Source: Loripinus fragilis (lineage: Eukaryota > Mollusca > Bivalvia > Lucinida > Lucinidae). Taken from it: a stretch of DNA of 64,000 nucleotides. Under the pieces are notes generated by a model. That model saw only the letters and a list, made by a program, of their open reading frames with translations. It was not told the DNA's origin and searched no databases. Positions 21,031-32,869 of the stretch are shown here, one piece after another. The position numbers and the translations under genes are program-made. The stretch covers positions 82,451,150-82,515,149 of the forward strand of contig OZ026516.1 in assembly GCA_964019695.1 (NCBI GenBank), written 5' to 3'. How positions within the stretch are numbered: position 1 is the stretch's first letter; each line of letters begins with the position of its first letter.

Positions 21031-22019
21031 TACCTCTTGACTCTTTCAAGATTATAAACATTGATGATAAGCTTGTGTCAATATTTGTTTATTTACAAGA
21101 CGTGAGATTGACCAATTATAGGCTGTTAAAAGCGGAACAGACAGTGCGTGACCTACATCACCATACTCGTGTAAACAGCAGACGTATAGACATTCTGGCG
21201 TATAAGTCGATTGATGGTGAAGCGCGACAAAGACGTAACAATCTGATATTTTGGGGAATCCCAGAATTTGTAAATGAGGACTGCATGACCACACTGCGTG
21301 TTTTTTTGCAGACAAGCTGGACCTCGACCATAAGTCAATTAGTAAACAACGCATCCATCCAATTGGAAGGCGTCAACAACCTGGACGCAGTCTCACAAGT
21401 CAAACCACCCAGAACAAACACAGGCCCCTGATAGCTTTATTTAGAGACTATCAGGATGTTGAGCTCATTTTGTCTAATGCAGGAAGACTACACAGGACAC
21501 ACAATTTCGTATTAACCGAGATTACCCACAATTGATCACCAATGATCGTAAACCTCTGCTAGCACACAAAAGGGAATTAAAAAGCAGAAACCCCAGCTCC
21601 AGAATCTTGATACTATATCCTTATCTCATTAAAACGGTTCAAAAAATAATTTCAAATAATTGGTGATATGCTCCTAGACTGGTAGCAGGTCAAGTTCGTT
21701 TTGGCCGCAAGGCTTGTGGTATGAATTTGCTTGTTTGGGGGCATAACTCTGACAGCTCTGACTTTGAGCAACCTAACACTGATCAAGATTGCCAATTAGC
21801 AGAAATCCAAACACAAATGACCCAAAGTCAACCTATGGAGCACCCCAATAAATGCCCTGGTTCAGTGACAGGAAATAGCCCAGATCAGAATGAAATAGAC
21901 GTTTCTCAGTCACATGGGGCCAACAAGAAACCGTTTAAGAGCCAACGGAATGACCAGTTGCTATACATGAACGATGTAGTAGCCTTAATACAAACAGTAG
22001 TGACATGCCTATAACAAAA

Positions 22020-22715
22020 TCAAGAACGATGTTATATGTGGTTCGTTAAACGTTTTTGGCCTAAAACATAAAATAGAAGTCCCAGAATTCTGTAGCCTTA
22101 GCGAAAATTTTGATATAATCTGTGTCAGCGAAACAAAATTAGACCCAATCGATATCATTGACGTGGAAGACTATAAATTTCTCTCTAAGTGCAGAAAGCA
22201 GACCTACCGTCGCAAAAACGGAGGTCTGGGTGTTTTCGTAAAGCAATCATTAGGTCCCTATGTTTCATTAGTAGAATATGACTCGGACTATATTATGTGG
22301 TTCAAATTAGAAAGAATGCTGTTTAAAACTGACAAAGACATTTTTTGTTGTGCTGTTTATGTCCCCCCAGCAGACTGTCGCTTTAAAAATGCAGATGAAA
22401 CTGACACTTTTAAAATCGAAATTATTAACGCATGCGTTTTGCACAAATACGTCTTCCTCATGGGAGACTTTAACACAAGAGCTGGCATGTCCCAAGATTA
22501 TATTGATGCTAGTTATTTTCTTCGAGGCCGTCTTGAGATTGACCTCGATTTATAAGACCCCTTTGACGTTTCACCTGCATTGATGGAGCAAGATCTGTCT
22601 GAACAGCGCAGCTCAAAAGATAAAATAATTTATGATGAAGGAAACAAATGGCTCGAAATTTGCAATACCAATAACCTAATCATTTTAAATGGTATTATCT
22701 ACAGCAATTAAATTT
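22020..22715 (+). pseudogene. LINE apurinic-type endonuclease relic, left copy
   Basis: Exonuclease-endonuclease-phosphatase motifs appear in order: ICVSETKLD (catalytic Glu), GGLGVFVKQSLGPYVS, CCAVYVPPADC and LMGDFNTRAG (GDFN). After a stop near 22555 the fold continues as KWLEICNTNNLIILNG. This is the targeting endonuclease of a non-LTR retrotransposon that nicks genomic DNA. No reverse transcriptase follows; the copy ends at the palindrome centre. The right copy has lost most of this domain, keeping only the ...CLKFAKPIT... equivalent near 23000-23060. Confidence 0.75.
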
Positions 22716-22999
22716 AAGTACAAGTATAAAATGTTGTTAATGAAGTTGTTGCTCTTGTTTTGATTCCATTTTGACCTTTTATTTCTTATAACGTTCGTTA
22801 TTTTAGTTGTTAATGTTGCTTATTTTATACCTGAATTTAATTGCTGTAGAAAATAATGAATGGCCGTCACTATAGAGCTAGTCTAGTTCAGATATGCTGA
22901 AGTCTTCAATGAAACTAAGACAATTAACAGATGCTATTGAGTAATCTATGACAGACGTTTCTCTATACGTAAACTCGCCTGCACATTTGTCTCTTTCTG

Positions 23000-24249
23000 C
23001 ATCTACCCTTTAAAATAATTAGGTTATTGGTTTTGCAAATTTCAAGCAGTTTGTTTTGTTCATTGGGGTGCTCCATAGGTTGACTTCGGGTCATTTGTGT
23101 TTGGATTTCCGCTTACTGGCAATCTTGATCAGTGTCAGGTTGCTCAAAGTCAGAGTTGTCAGAGTTATGCCCCAAAACAAACAAGTTCATACCACTAGCC
23201 TTGCCGCCAAAACGAACTTGACCACTAATGGCATTATCATCGTCTCCATCTGTATTATTGTTCACTCTACTTTTACGCATGACCTGTTACCAGTCTAGGA
23301 ACAAATCACTGGTTATTTGACCGCCTTAATGAGCTTCTGGATATTGTATGAGATTCTGGAGCTGGGGTTCTGACTTTTTACTTCCTTTTTGAGTGCTAGC
23401 AGGCGTTTACGAGCATTGATGATCTATTGTGGGTAATCTAGGTTAAAACCGAATCTTGTGTCCCTTAGGTTTCCTGCATTAGACAAAATGAGCTCAACAT
23501 CCTGATAGTCTCTAAATTAAGATATGAGGGGCCTTTGTTTGTTCTGGGTGGCTTGACTTGTGCGACTGCCTCCAGGTTGTTGACGTCTTCCAATTCGATG
23601 GTGCGTTATATACTGATTGACTCAGGGTCAAGCCCCAGCTGGCCGCAAAAAATAAATGCAGTGTGGTCATGCAGTCCTCATTGACAAACTCTGGGATTCC
23701 CCAAACTATCAAGTTGTTACGCCTTGGTTGCGCTTCATCATCAAGTTGACTTTATACGCCAGAATATCTATATGCCTGCTGTTTGCACGAGTATGATCAT
23801 GTATGTCACAAACTGTCTGTTCCGCTTTTAAAAGCCTCTAATCGGTCAATCTCACATTTTGTCAGTAAGCAAAAATTGACTCATGCTTATCATCAATGTT
23901 CATAATTTTGAAAGAGTCAAGTGGTATTGAGTAAAATAAGCAGGATTCCTGGGTACTTGTCGCAGCTACAGGGCTCCCTGAGCTGGCACTTGGGTCTAGG
24001 AGTACCTCGAGAAATACCCCGCCGGCGACCTCTGACTGTGCAACGTGGCCTCTGTCTTCCCTCACCAACAATCCACTCAAATGAAATGTTCGCTGGCATT
24101 TTCACTGACTTTCTGTAATAAAGCCTGTTCAACTTTTTTAACACTATGCCATGGGGTTTTACCACCCAGTAACAAACAAAATATTTCCCAGAGAGAGGAG
24201 AAAACTGTCCAAAACACTGAAACACTGCAGCGACTCGTACTGCCACCAT
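23000..24249 (-). pseudogene. LINE 5' part, right (inverted) copy
   Basis: On the minus strand: the RG-rich start (24249 down to about 23950, RGRRRGISRGTPRPK), an uninterrupted junction where the left copy has a transposon, the NNLIVWGIPEFVNEDC equivalent (23680-23720) and the polar C-terminal part to 23060. Then it jumps to sequence equivalent to left 22650, implying an internal deletion of about 0.8 kb. Stops and frameshifts throughout. Confidence 0.65.
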
Positions 24250-24343
24250 ATTAAGACGTCATCTAATAATTCAAATGAAAATGTCACAGTGAAAACTAAT
24301 AGTTGTAAAGAACTTACTCATATAATGGATCACATGTCATTTA

Positions 24344-24390
24344 ATAATAATCATAATAATAATAATAATAATAACAATAATAATAATAAA
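24344..24390. repeat. (AAT)n microsatellite, right arm
   Basis: Mirror copy of the left-arm array, shorter and interrupted. Confidence 0.9.
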
Positions 24391-24514
24391 GTAAACAATG
24401 TTACTTGTAATGATATTGCGCCATCTCATCAGGGGCTTCACTGATTGCTGATCCTATTTAAGGGGCGTTTCACATAAGTGGGTTAACATATATATAGCCA
24501 TTAATTCAAATATA

Positions 24515-25226
24515 CACTGAAGGACTTTAAAAACGCAAAAATCGAAATTCATAAAATTAACTACTTTTTTGTATATCAATTTTAATGAGATTTGGCAAAA
24601 ATAAACATCAATATGTCACGAAAACATTATTTAAATTTCATAATGAATAATTTTAGAGCATCAGTCTATCAAAAGACAGCACCCTTAGATTCTAAAACTG
24701 CAATTTGAAATTTGTCTTGAAATTATGCCTGATTTAAAATTATTGTAATAAAATATTTTTTATTAAAAATCTGAAAACAAATTACCCTTGGAGCCCTGCT
24801 ATTCGCCAGCTCTGAGGTGCTGTATAGCTGACGGATGGCAATTATAATATCTGGCCACGCCAGAAACACGCACCCAAGCTATTAACATTCCAGTTGTGCA
24901 TGGTCGTTCATGTTCAGACAAACGTGGCACGAATAATATAGCTATAAAACTAAAGCTGCTGTGTTTTTATACATGTATACCTACAAGCTATATGTAAAAT
25001 GATAAAATATTTCGCTTCATTGATTCGTGGGGACGCCACGTGCAAAAAACTGTAAATCACGGATGCGTAGCTGGTGGTGGCCATTGTCTATAAAAACACC
25101 GGTTTTATGTATAGATAGAGGCAGAGTGTCGTTTCCAGCCGATTTAACTTGTTAAAGAAGACTACAAATGTTCTGGGTTCAAAAAATAATAATTTTCATT
25201 TTTTGCGTTTTTAAAGTCCTTCAGTG
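24515..25226. mobile_element. 712-bp mariner-type non-autonomous element in the right palindrome arm
   Basis: TIR CACTGAAGGACTTTAAAAAC plus GCAAAAA at both ends, TA duplicated on each side. The left arm holds the empty site (gttctatatttgaattaa at 18920, inverse). No transposase frame. Confidence 0.88.
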
Positions 25227-26284
25227 TAGAACACCATTTTAAGAGCAAGATAAGTTTTTCTACCGATTCTCTTCTCGTATATGGCAAGCAATTATTATGC
25301 CAAGAGTTTTCGCGATGAAGATGTCGTCTGCTTATTACGTCTGTTGCATGCATTCAAATGCCATTCAGACTACTTGTGATAATAGAAGAAAATACTATAA
25401 ACCTTGATCAGACTGCTCCTTAGATCTGTGTCAATATTTTTGCAATATACATGTATACTTTCAAAGTGTATAATTAGATAAGTGAGCAGACGACTTTTGT
25501 CGTGAATAAAAAGGAGCATGGTTAAATCGCATGAGCCGTATGTAGGTGAAAGCATGCTGTTTCTTGGCATGCGGAAGATTAGAAGGCTATATTGTATAGG
25601 TCAGATCATGTGAAGCTTTGGGGATATTTTCTATATTATACATGTATATATATTGACTTGGTTCCTGGCAGTTCAACGAAAGAGAAAAGACCCATACGTC
25701 CCACCAGCCAGTGCAATAATATAATATAAGGAATTCAGGGCTGAAAATGTCTATAAAACATAAAAAACGCATTGACAAGGTATCAGTTTGGAAATATACT
25801 AAAAGGACATTACTCCACAATTTTTCCTTTACATCAAAGCTTCCAAAAAATTACATGACTTCCTTTAAAAATGGTAGCACTTTTATTATGCCACCAACGT
25901 GGAAATGCACGTATAGGCTTTGTGAAAAAAAAAACACGTTGTCTATATATCAAAATGAACTGATGTTAAAGAATACAACTTATCTTTGAAACATACGAGC
26001 AGTTTCCAATATCAATTTCTTTGGTAGTTTTTTATTGAACAGTCAGTATTACGCATTGTGTACTGTTATAATTTGTTGAATCTAAAAGATGCATACTTAT
26101 AGACTTTTAAAAAAACAAGCCAGAATGAACAGGAAATGCCACAATCACAGACCACAGACCTACCCACGGCACCGCGAGAAAGAGACACAGTCACACGACA
26201 GCAAGAACACAATTAAAGTAACTCAACCAACGGGTTTCGACAACCTTGGGGTCCAGCAGATGTAAATGCATAGAAAACGTGTTT

Positions 26285-26515
26285 GATTCATATAGTGGTT
26301 TATCGCTTTTAATGAATGGCGTTATTTCACTCTCAGACGCGACGTATAATGATAAAAAAAGATTTTGACCGCCTTTTGTAAAATCAAATAGTAGTTCAGT
26401 ATTGTTGTTGTTTATTCATTGTTTATTGATGTTCTCATTGTCGATACGTTTATTTTTGTTTATTTTGTGTGTGTGTGTGTGTTTGATCATTGTTTTGAAA
26501 TACATTACTCCGTGT
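26285..26515 (+). repeat. Direct repeat outside the right arm of the big palindrome
   Basis: Pairs with 17690-17920 in the same orientation; contains ctctcagacgcgacgt and a (TG)n run at 26468-26482. Confidence 0.65.
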
Positions 26516-26519
26516 CCTT

Positions 26520-27110
26520 CTTTTGAATTATTCAAATCCTAAATATCCCAGAGCATACTGAGATGAACGTTCCCTTCTTTAAGCATTTTGATTAGCTTTG
26601 CTGAAGTTAACAACCTTCTATAAATTGAAGATAATATACAATGGCATTGGATAATGCTAAACACGCGGCTTTGTCGTCAGTCCTCCTAAATCACAAAAAC
26701 ACTTCCTTGTTTAATTGCTCTTATGGTAATGTATGTAAACAAATTCAATCATTTCATGTTATCTCATTTAAACCAAAAGGAATATCCCACTCTTATCAAA
26801 TGGACCAGAACATTTTCGTTTTAAGGGTTGTTGGGTAGTAGTTTTTCCCCACTTTTATTCAAATTTAATGGAACATTCTGCAAGCAACCAGTGGAGATCC
26901 TGACCAGACGCCGTATGCTGATCTGGATTTGTTGATCTGGGTTTGCACTGTTTGCCTATGTCCCACAAGAAGGACGCTAGTCTTATATGGGTTAATTATT
27001 GATTTAACTGTTTGCATTGCTCTCCATTCTTAATTAACTGAAATCCAGTTTAACACACCAGTCATTTGTAACCATTTTGTTCGTTTGTTTGGTGCGTAAA
27101 GACGCATCAA
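26520..27110. other. Unique AT-rich stretch
   Basis: A 65-codon open frame at 26641-26838 (MALDNAKHAALSS...) has no recognised motif or good splice context. Otherwise a diverged palindromic-repeat fragment near 26930-26960. Confidence 0.35.
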
Positions 27111-27119
27111 AGTAATTAA

Positions 27120-27400
27120 GGGTGCAAAGATCAGGAATCGATACAATCAGTGCCACACCTGACCCAGGATACCAATGGAAAAGTGACAAACTCACAGTTA
27201 TACACCACAAACGAGAGCCAAGAGGTCAGCCCTTTCCCAGCAGATGACCACAAGGCACAGATAAACAGACGCACACAAGGGCATAACAAACACAAGACAG
27301 AAAAAACACAAAATAGTCACAAAAGAAGTACCGCCTTAGAATGGTCAGTAGAATATTTTACTGGGGGGCTTAAACCGGTCAACCCTTGTGGGCCATAAGC
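27120..27400 (+). repeat. Dispersed repeat, copy 1 (gtgcaaagatcaggaat...)
   Basis: About 270 bp shared, same strand, with 56490-56770: acccaggataccaatg, cacaaacgagagccaagagg, tcagccctttcccagca and aagaagtaccgcctt. Its open frame is not conserved between the copies. Confidence 0.75.
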
Positions 27401-27964
27401 GTCAGACGGTATTGATTAAACACGATTTGGATGGAAAAGGTAAAAAATTGTAATAAATAAAATGAATGGAATGTTGATGTTTTTTGTTTGTTTGATGCGT
27501 AACGACACATCAACCCTTGTGGATCTTTAGCGTCAGACGGCATTAAGTTAAAAAATCGTAATAAATAAAATGAAAGGAATGATGATCATGAGTTTTTATA
27601 ATGATATCGAGTTGCAATACGATTGTTGACAGTAGAGACCATGTACAATATCTGACAGTTTCAAAGAGCTATTTAGATAACCGTACATGTTCTTTAACTG
27701 AACAAAATACACCATTAAAGAATCTGTATTATGGTCTGATACCAATATAAAACAAAACACGATTTTAAAAATAGCGATTAGGTTTTGTTAAAAAGATTTA
27801 TTTGTCTTAAAAATGTCATAATACTATCAATATGTATCTCTTAAAATAACTTTTTCATGTTATCAACATGGAAGCAATTATTTCTTACCACACTACAAAA
27901 GGAAGTAACGTACAGTGAAGTGTGCATCACAACCAACACATACATCTATAGTGTAAGGGAATCA

Positions 27965-28262
27965 TGGGCGGATCCAGAAGTTTTGTCAGAGGGGACCAAA
28001 TTTGATAACATTTGTTTTTTTGATGAGGGGATAGAGGATCCAAACACCACTATAAATGGGCCATTATCGGCCCGCCAGCAAAACACCATTTAAATGGTGT
28101 TTCGTTGGCGGGCCGCTGATTGTCCAATATTGAATGCTGGCTTGGTAGTTTTGTGAATTTTCAGGGGATCCGGACCAGTATTGCAAAAACCCATATATTT
28201 TGTGATTTTTCAGGGGGGAGGGGTCTGACCATCTGCCCCCTCCCCCTTCTGGATCTGCACAT
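27965..28262. mobile_element. MITE of the GCGCGGATCCAGA family, copy 3
   Basis: Full length: gggcggatccagaagttttg to tctggatctgcacatgg, with central palindrome gcccgccagcaaaacaccat / atggtgtttcgttggcgggc. Confidence 0.8.
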
Positions 28263-28767
28263 GGGAATAGCAGGGACATGACTGTTGACAATCCTAATCT
28301 TATGTAAAAGCCCCACAGCACAACTCGTACATATTTATGACCAATGTTGTGTGGGAACAAAAATGCTCTGATCCCAGCAATAAAATAGGAAATCCAATCA
28401 GATTTGTCTTTAAAGCCCTCATGCTATGATGAAATCTTGTCATTCCAAACCCAGTAGCATAGTGGCTACACATTACTAGAGCACAGCCTGTATATTGCCA
28501 CTAGGGTTGTCTGGATATTTTCTACTCACTCTCCTGACTAGATTCAAAAGGATCAAGTCTGCTGGTTACACATTTTGTGGATTGAACTTTTGAGAACATT
28601 CTTCAGATTATTTAGTATTACGTATAATGTCCACAGCTGTCACTTGTCAAGTTATTTTCATTGCAGCCAGATTAGTGTATACCCTGCAGTAAACAAACAT
28701 GTTTACATTCTAAGTCTAACGGGCTTAAGCCTCACCGGCATCACTGTGTTTGGCTTTGAGCTAGACA

Positions 28768-28866
28768 CATTAATCCTATCTTAGTACTGGTTCAACCCAG
28801 AAAGACTCATCTGAAACTGAAAGATTGTCGACTTGGACGTAAAGAATCAAATCAAACAAACAAACA
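28768..28866 (+). mobile_element. SINE 3' fragment
   Basis: tatcttagtactggttcaac...cttggacgtaaagaatcaaa with a tcaaacaaacaaac tail; same part as at 5412-5512. Confidence 0.65.
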
Positions 28867-29074
28867 ATGTCAGCCTTTGATCCATATTGACACTTATAGT
28901 TTACATCGCCCTTTCCTGTGTTTCACAACCCATCAGTTTACACAGAACTTTAAATTGTTGGCCAACTTAATCACATATTTTGTCAGTATGTGTAGTATCT
29001 ATTAAGTAAATCATAAAGTAAATCCATGAAGTGGTAAATGCGCCCATTTCTAAAGGAACAGCCAGGTAAGTTAA

Positions 29075-30165
29075 AGCTCCAGTTACACAGTCATGATTAA
29101 AGCCCCGATTCACCACGACTCATCCCGATTTGAGACAGATGGTAAAATAGGGTTGCATCGGGATGCGTCGGGATGGGAAAAAAATTCCAGCATCAATACG
29201 ATGTCTCACGATGCTCCTACTGTGTCTGCACGATTCATCTACGGATCCACTACGACTCAGGACGGCAGCGCTACGATTCACCACGGTGGAGCTACGAATG
29301 CTCACGAATGCTCACGATGCCTCCACGATTCGATACGATGCTAATACGATTCAAGCCGGTAGTGCTACGGTAGCGTCACGACCTCCCACGAATGTGCACG
29401 ATTTAGTGGTTGGCATGTGACAGTTGGCCAAATTATGATACCAAATATCATTATCTCTTCGACCTTTGACGAAACCAGTCATGCCAAAAAGAAAAACTTC
29501 AGCAAAATCAAAAAAGTCACCTGACCCATCGGCTAGGCTCAGTCCTGTTCCAAGTCTGGTTGTATCAGATGATGAGTACTGGGACAGGCTGATCGTGATC
29601 CCCCTGCGAAAGAGGGACAGACAGATCAGACAAGCGAGGAACAGACTGACAGGCAGCCAGCCTGTGCAACTACTATGTTCACTTGTGCGGCATTTCTGCC
29701 AGTTCAAGCTGCAAATTAGCCATTTGAAGTCTCTGGACATAATCCATGATGCTAACTCAAATTCACTTTTGAAAATGATTTTTCAGCAATAATAACTCTG
29801 TTTTTATACCAGAATCCGGTGTCAGTGATAACCCGATTCACCACGAACGCCCACGAATGACCACGAATACTACAACGGTGCCACTAGGAATGATCCCAAT
29901 CCCGCTATGGTAGAGCTACGATTTAGGCCACGCCCACAATCGAACACGATTCACCCCGACGGGTTTAAACGGTTTAAACTCGTCGTAGCCTTGTCATGGA
30001 GGTTGCAGAATCACCAGGAGTCTTCACGAATCACCACGGTACTACTAGGATTCGCGCCGATCTCTCTACTGTGCTGCTACGACTCATGCCGATGCATCAC
30101 GACTTGATAAATCGGGGTGAGTCGTAGCTCCGTCGTAGCCAAAATCGTGACAGTGTAACTGGGGC
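29075..30165. mobile_element. TTAA-flanked element with a CACGA/CGATTC motif-array interior
   Basis: TTAA at 29071-29074 and 30166-30169. TIRs (A)GCYCCAGTTACACWGTCAYGATT. The interior is dense in cgattcaccacga, ctcacgaatg, tacgattca and their inverses, except for a middle part (about 29420-29800) holding a frame MTKPVMPKRKTSAKSKKSPD... that is Lys/Ser-rich and unrecognised. TTAA duplication fits piggyBac- or Kolobok-type transposition; no transposase seen. Confidence 0.75.
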
Positions 30166-30174
30166 TTAAGGAGA

Positions 30175-30880
30175 AAACTATAACTAGGTTATAGATCATA
30201 CATTACAATTCTCGTTCCAACTTAATTCCTTTACAATAGTAATATATTATATGTAACCTTTACTTACTAATTATGTTTTGATTTTGGGTTAACGCCATGG
30301 GATAAATCAAACTAACATCAAAACACACTTCAATCAAACAAATGACCTCTAAGAGAATGGTATACAGCAGTATTAGAAACAACTGTAAGAGCACTTTAAC
30401 TATGTGCATGCTAGGTAATTTTTTCATGATTTTATTGTCGTCTGCTTTCTTTCAAAATTAACTTTTTCAAAAAAAATCTAACAGGAAAACTATCAAAGTG
30501 TCAAACGGTTTTGATCAAGGTCCGGACCGTTTGCAAACTGGGTCCAAAATTGTCGGCAAAGGTTATCAGCAGACGACAAAGTTGCCACTAGCAGGAAAAG
30601 AAACAATAGAACTGCATGACCGCAAGTGAAAAGAAGAAAATACCACAAAAGTAATAAATCATTTAGTTAAAGGAATATAACAGTACAACTATTAATAAAT
30701 TGTTATAAAATAAGCCAATATGATTCCAAACCTAATACTATCTGGTAACAGAAATAGAACACTGTAGCATTGGTTTTAATATACTAGGTGCTGTCTTTAA
30801 TTGTCTTTGTTGAATTAACAAAAATGATAAACGACAAGCGATTAAAATGCAAACAATAAATAGAGATTGTCTACTAGGTG
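30175..30880. other. AT-rich unique sequence
   Basis: No gene seen. 30500-30570 carries a weak fragment of the caaacagtg palindrome family. Confidence 0.4.
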
Positions 30881-30884
30881 ATTG

Positions 30885-30998
30885 TCTTTTGATATCAAGT
30901 TTACCAGGCAAGGCTTCGAGAATGCATGCGCTTTGAGAACGCTTGTCCAACATTTGTTCTCAAAGCTAAGCCTGGTAAACTTGATATCAAAAGACGCG
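30885..30998. repeat. Inverted repeat (gtcttttgatatcaagtttaccaggc)
   Basis: Left arm gtcttttgatatcaagttta, right arm taaacttgatatcaaaagac, plus inner arms ctttgagaac / gttctcaaag. Confidence 0.85.
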
Positions 30999-31102
30999 AC
31001 CTGGTATTCTACGAGGATGATTCAATAAGTAACTGGCCTGACCTATTTCTAACTGACCGACACAGTCAAGATTTTCACAGTGTGTTTGGTCACCATATTT
31101 AG

Positions 31103-32396
31103 ACATATACTATTTACATAAAGTTAAGCATATTCGATTTGATAAGACCACTTAGGTTTTAGGAACGATAACAATGGAATCTTTTGAGAGATATCAAAAA
31201 TATTATGTGGTAGCGATAATAAGCAGAATACCAGCGATTTGATAAAGAAAAGCCGTGGAATCTTTGACTTGTTGATAGGCTGCAAACACCTTACAAAAAC
31301 TACCCATAAATTTAACAAAATTCAATGAAGACAGCATGGAGGTAAAGAGTCAGCAAAACTTTTACAATAAGGCAGTGATAGTTGTAATTTCTTCAAAACT
31401 TTCTCTTTTGAGAATACACTTTCAGGATCTGGTGCATAAAGTCAAGAAATGGCTCACAATAATCCACTACTTCCGGTTTATGTTGTATATAGCCTTCACA
31501 CTGTCGAAAAACAACTTGGCACATTTTCATCATTAAATTCACTGGGTACATGCATCAATACATGAAATCCTGTCCCACTCCTGCCATAGAGTCTAGCAAA
31601 ATTCACAATGGTTTTGATACGGCTGGTTCCCGGTTTCAAACACGTCAGCAGAGCTTGTCCAACACTTGTTTGATAGGGTTCAAAACTGGCTAAAGCTCAG
31701 CCTTGAAAGACTAGCGATGTTCTGTTGATTCTTGTATTCCTTGATGATGCGAGTACAGTGAGGTCTTGCAATGTCATTTTCGGAGCACAATGTTCTGGCC
31801 ATCTAGCGAGTCCAAGGGTGGTCTAACACCAGCTTCCAGGATTTGGTCCTGGTACTTTTGAGAGTTCAAAGTCCCAGTAACCACTTTTAACTGTATCATG
31901 TGGTCGTCTAACAATGCACCACGTACCATAATGCTTCAGTAGCAATTCCTTGCACTCAAGAATCAATGTATACCGTTTCCTTTTTCCAATACTGTCACCC
32001 TCTCTATGTTCTTTCAAATGTCTGCTTACAATACTCTGAGACACGTTTAATACCTTTGCAATGTCATCTTATTTCATACCAGCGTTCCTAATGGCAATTT
32101 TGCACATTCTGTCTCCTTTCGTCTTTGTAGATTTATCCAACATACGCGTTTTAAGGCTATTTCATGACTCAACAGCATAAGAAGTTCATTCTTGCATATC
32201 AACTCCTGGACAGTACTGTGTCGTAAGCTTCCCGTTCATGGACAATAGTGACTGGAGCTAATTGAACTTATTCAAAGTTGGTAGCCAAAATACAAGTGTA
32301 CATGTCGAATAAAAGCCAAAACTCAAATTATTTTTCATTACTTCAAAAATCTGGATTGTATAAAAATATGCTTAACTTTATGGCAATAGTATATGT
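31103..32396 (-). mobile_element. Tc1-type transposon relic
   Basis: About 40-bp inverted ends: acatatactatttacataaa-gttaagcatatt (left) and the inverse aatatgcttaacttta-tggcaatagtatatgt (right). The interior carries a decayed minus-strand transposase. Confidence 0.72.
31560..32150 (-). pseudogene. Tc1/mariner-superfamily transposase pseudogene
   Basis: Read on the minus strand across frameshifts: GDRMCKIAIRNAGMK, DDIAKVLNVSQSIVSRHLK (helix-turn-helix), KRKRYTLILE, VTGTLNSQKYQDQILE (the region before the second catalytic Asp in Tc1 families) and, after another shift, NDIARPHCTRIIKEYKNQQN (QDNAPCHT-like). Then LWQEWDRI near the end. At least three in-frame stops and two frame changes. Enzyme of cut-and-paste transposition, inactive here. 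Confidence 0.72.
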
Positions 32397-32869
32397 ACAA
32401 AATTTAAACATTATTGGTTCACTAATTGGTAATGTATCTTCAAGCATAGCCAGTGAGTCAAATGATTTGTTTTCGTCGAATTTGGTTGTTACGTAAATTT
32501 TACTATTTGGTAATTATCTTTAGTATAAAAACATTATGTGAGCACGACTTATATACATAAATGGAATGGAAAATTTGTCACCTACATGGTGGCAAGAAAA
32601 AGATATCTTATTTTCATATTGTTGATAAGTAGTTTCTACTGCTTTAATAACAAACCATTGTTTTAGCAGCTACTGAATATAATTGTTGTGATTTTTATAC
32701 GTAATGCACCTAAAGTGTCTGGTTTAGCAAAGTGTCTCAATATTGCTGATTTTACTTTTAAAAATATAGGAAGCAGATCCCAGTGTTTGACCAGCATTGC
32801 TTAGTTGACTCGCGTTATTTTGATGTCCGCATGACTGATGCTTTCACCTCTGTTGGTCTGTAAATAATA

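Larger units (their letters stand above)
19188..21431 (+). pseudogene. LINE ORF1 relic, left copy, split by a TIR element
   Basis: The upstream piece (19188-19526) is open and basic, with an RG-rich patch (RGRGWGISRGIPRPK). After the inserted element (19527-21030) the second piece (21075-21431) contains RRNNLIFWGIPEFVNEDC, the kind of motif seen at the start of the RRM-like domain of LINE ORF1 RNA-binding proteins. The equivalent right-arm piece (minus strand, 23512-24249) lacks the insertion. It is broken by stops and frameshifts after 21431; further ORF1-like, polar sequence continues to about 22014. Not functional. Confidence 0.65.
17952..26245. repeat. Large imperfect palindrome: two inverted copies of one LINE-containing segment
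   Basis: Left arm 17952-22710 and right arm 22990-26245 are reverse complements in long blocks: ggttgagtttctttaattgt vs acaattaaagtaactcaacc; the ctcatgcgattt...aaagacgtctgctcac block (18640) vs 25480-25540; the ORF at 19188-19480 vs 23960-24249; ORF1 parts 21050-21480 vs 23480-23900. The loop is about 280 bp. Arms differ by scattered substitutions, an internal deletion of about 0.8 kb in the right arm, and one private transposon insertion each. Confidence 0.8.

Noticed and set aside
21052..21354. Minus-strand frame antisense to the LINE ORF1 piece
   Set aside because: Shadow of the plus-strand ORF1, which carries the recognisable NLIFWGIPE motif.
29466..29792. A Lys/Ser-rich 108-codon frame inside a TTAA element
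   Set aside because: Not like any transposase or captured gene I know; kept only as a remark, since a frame of this length can arise by chance.
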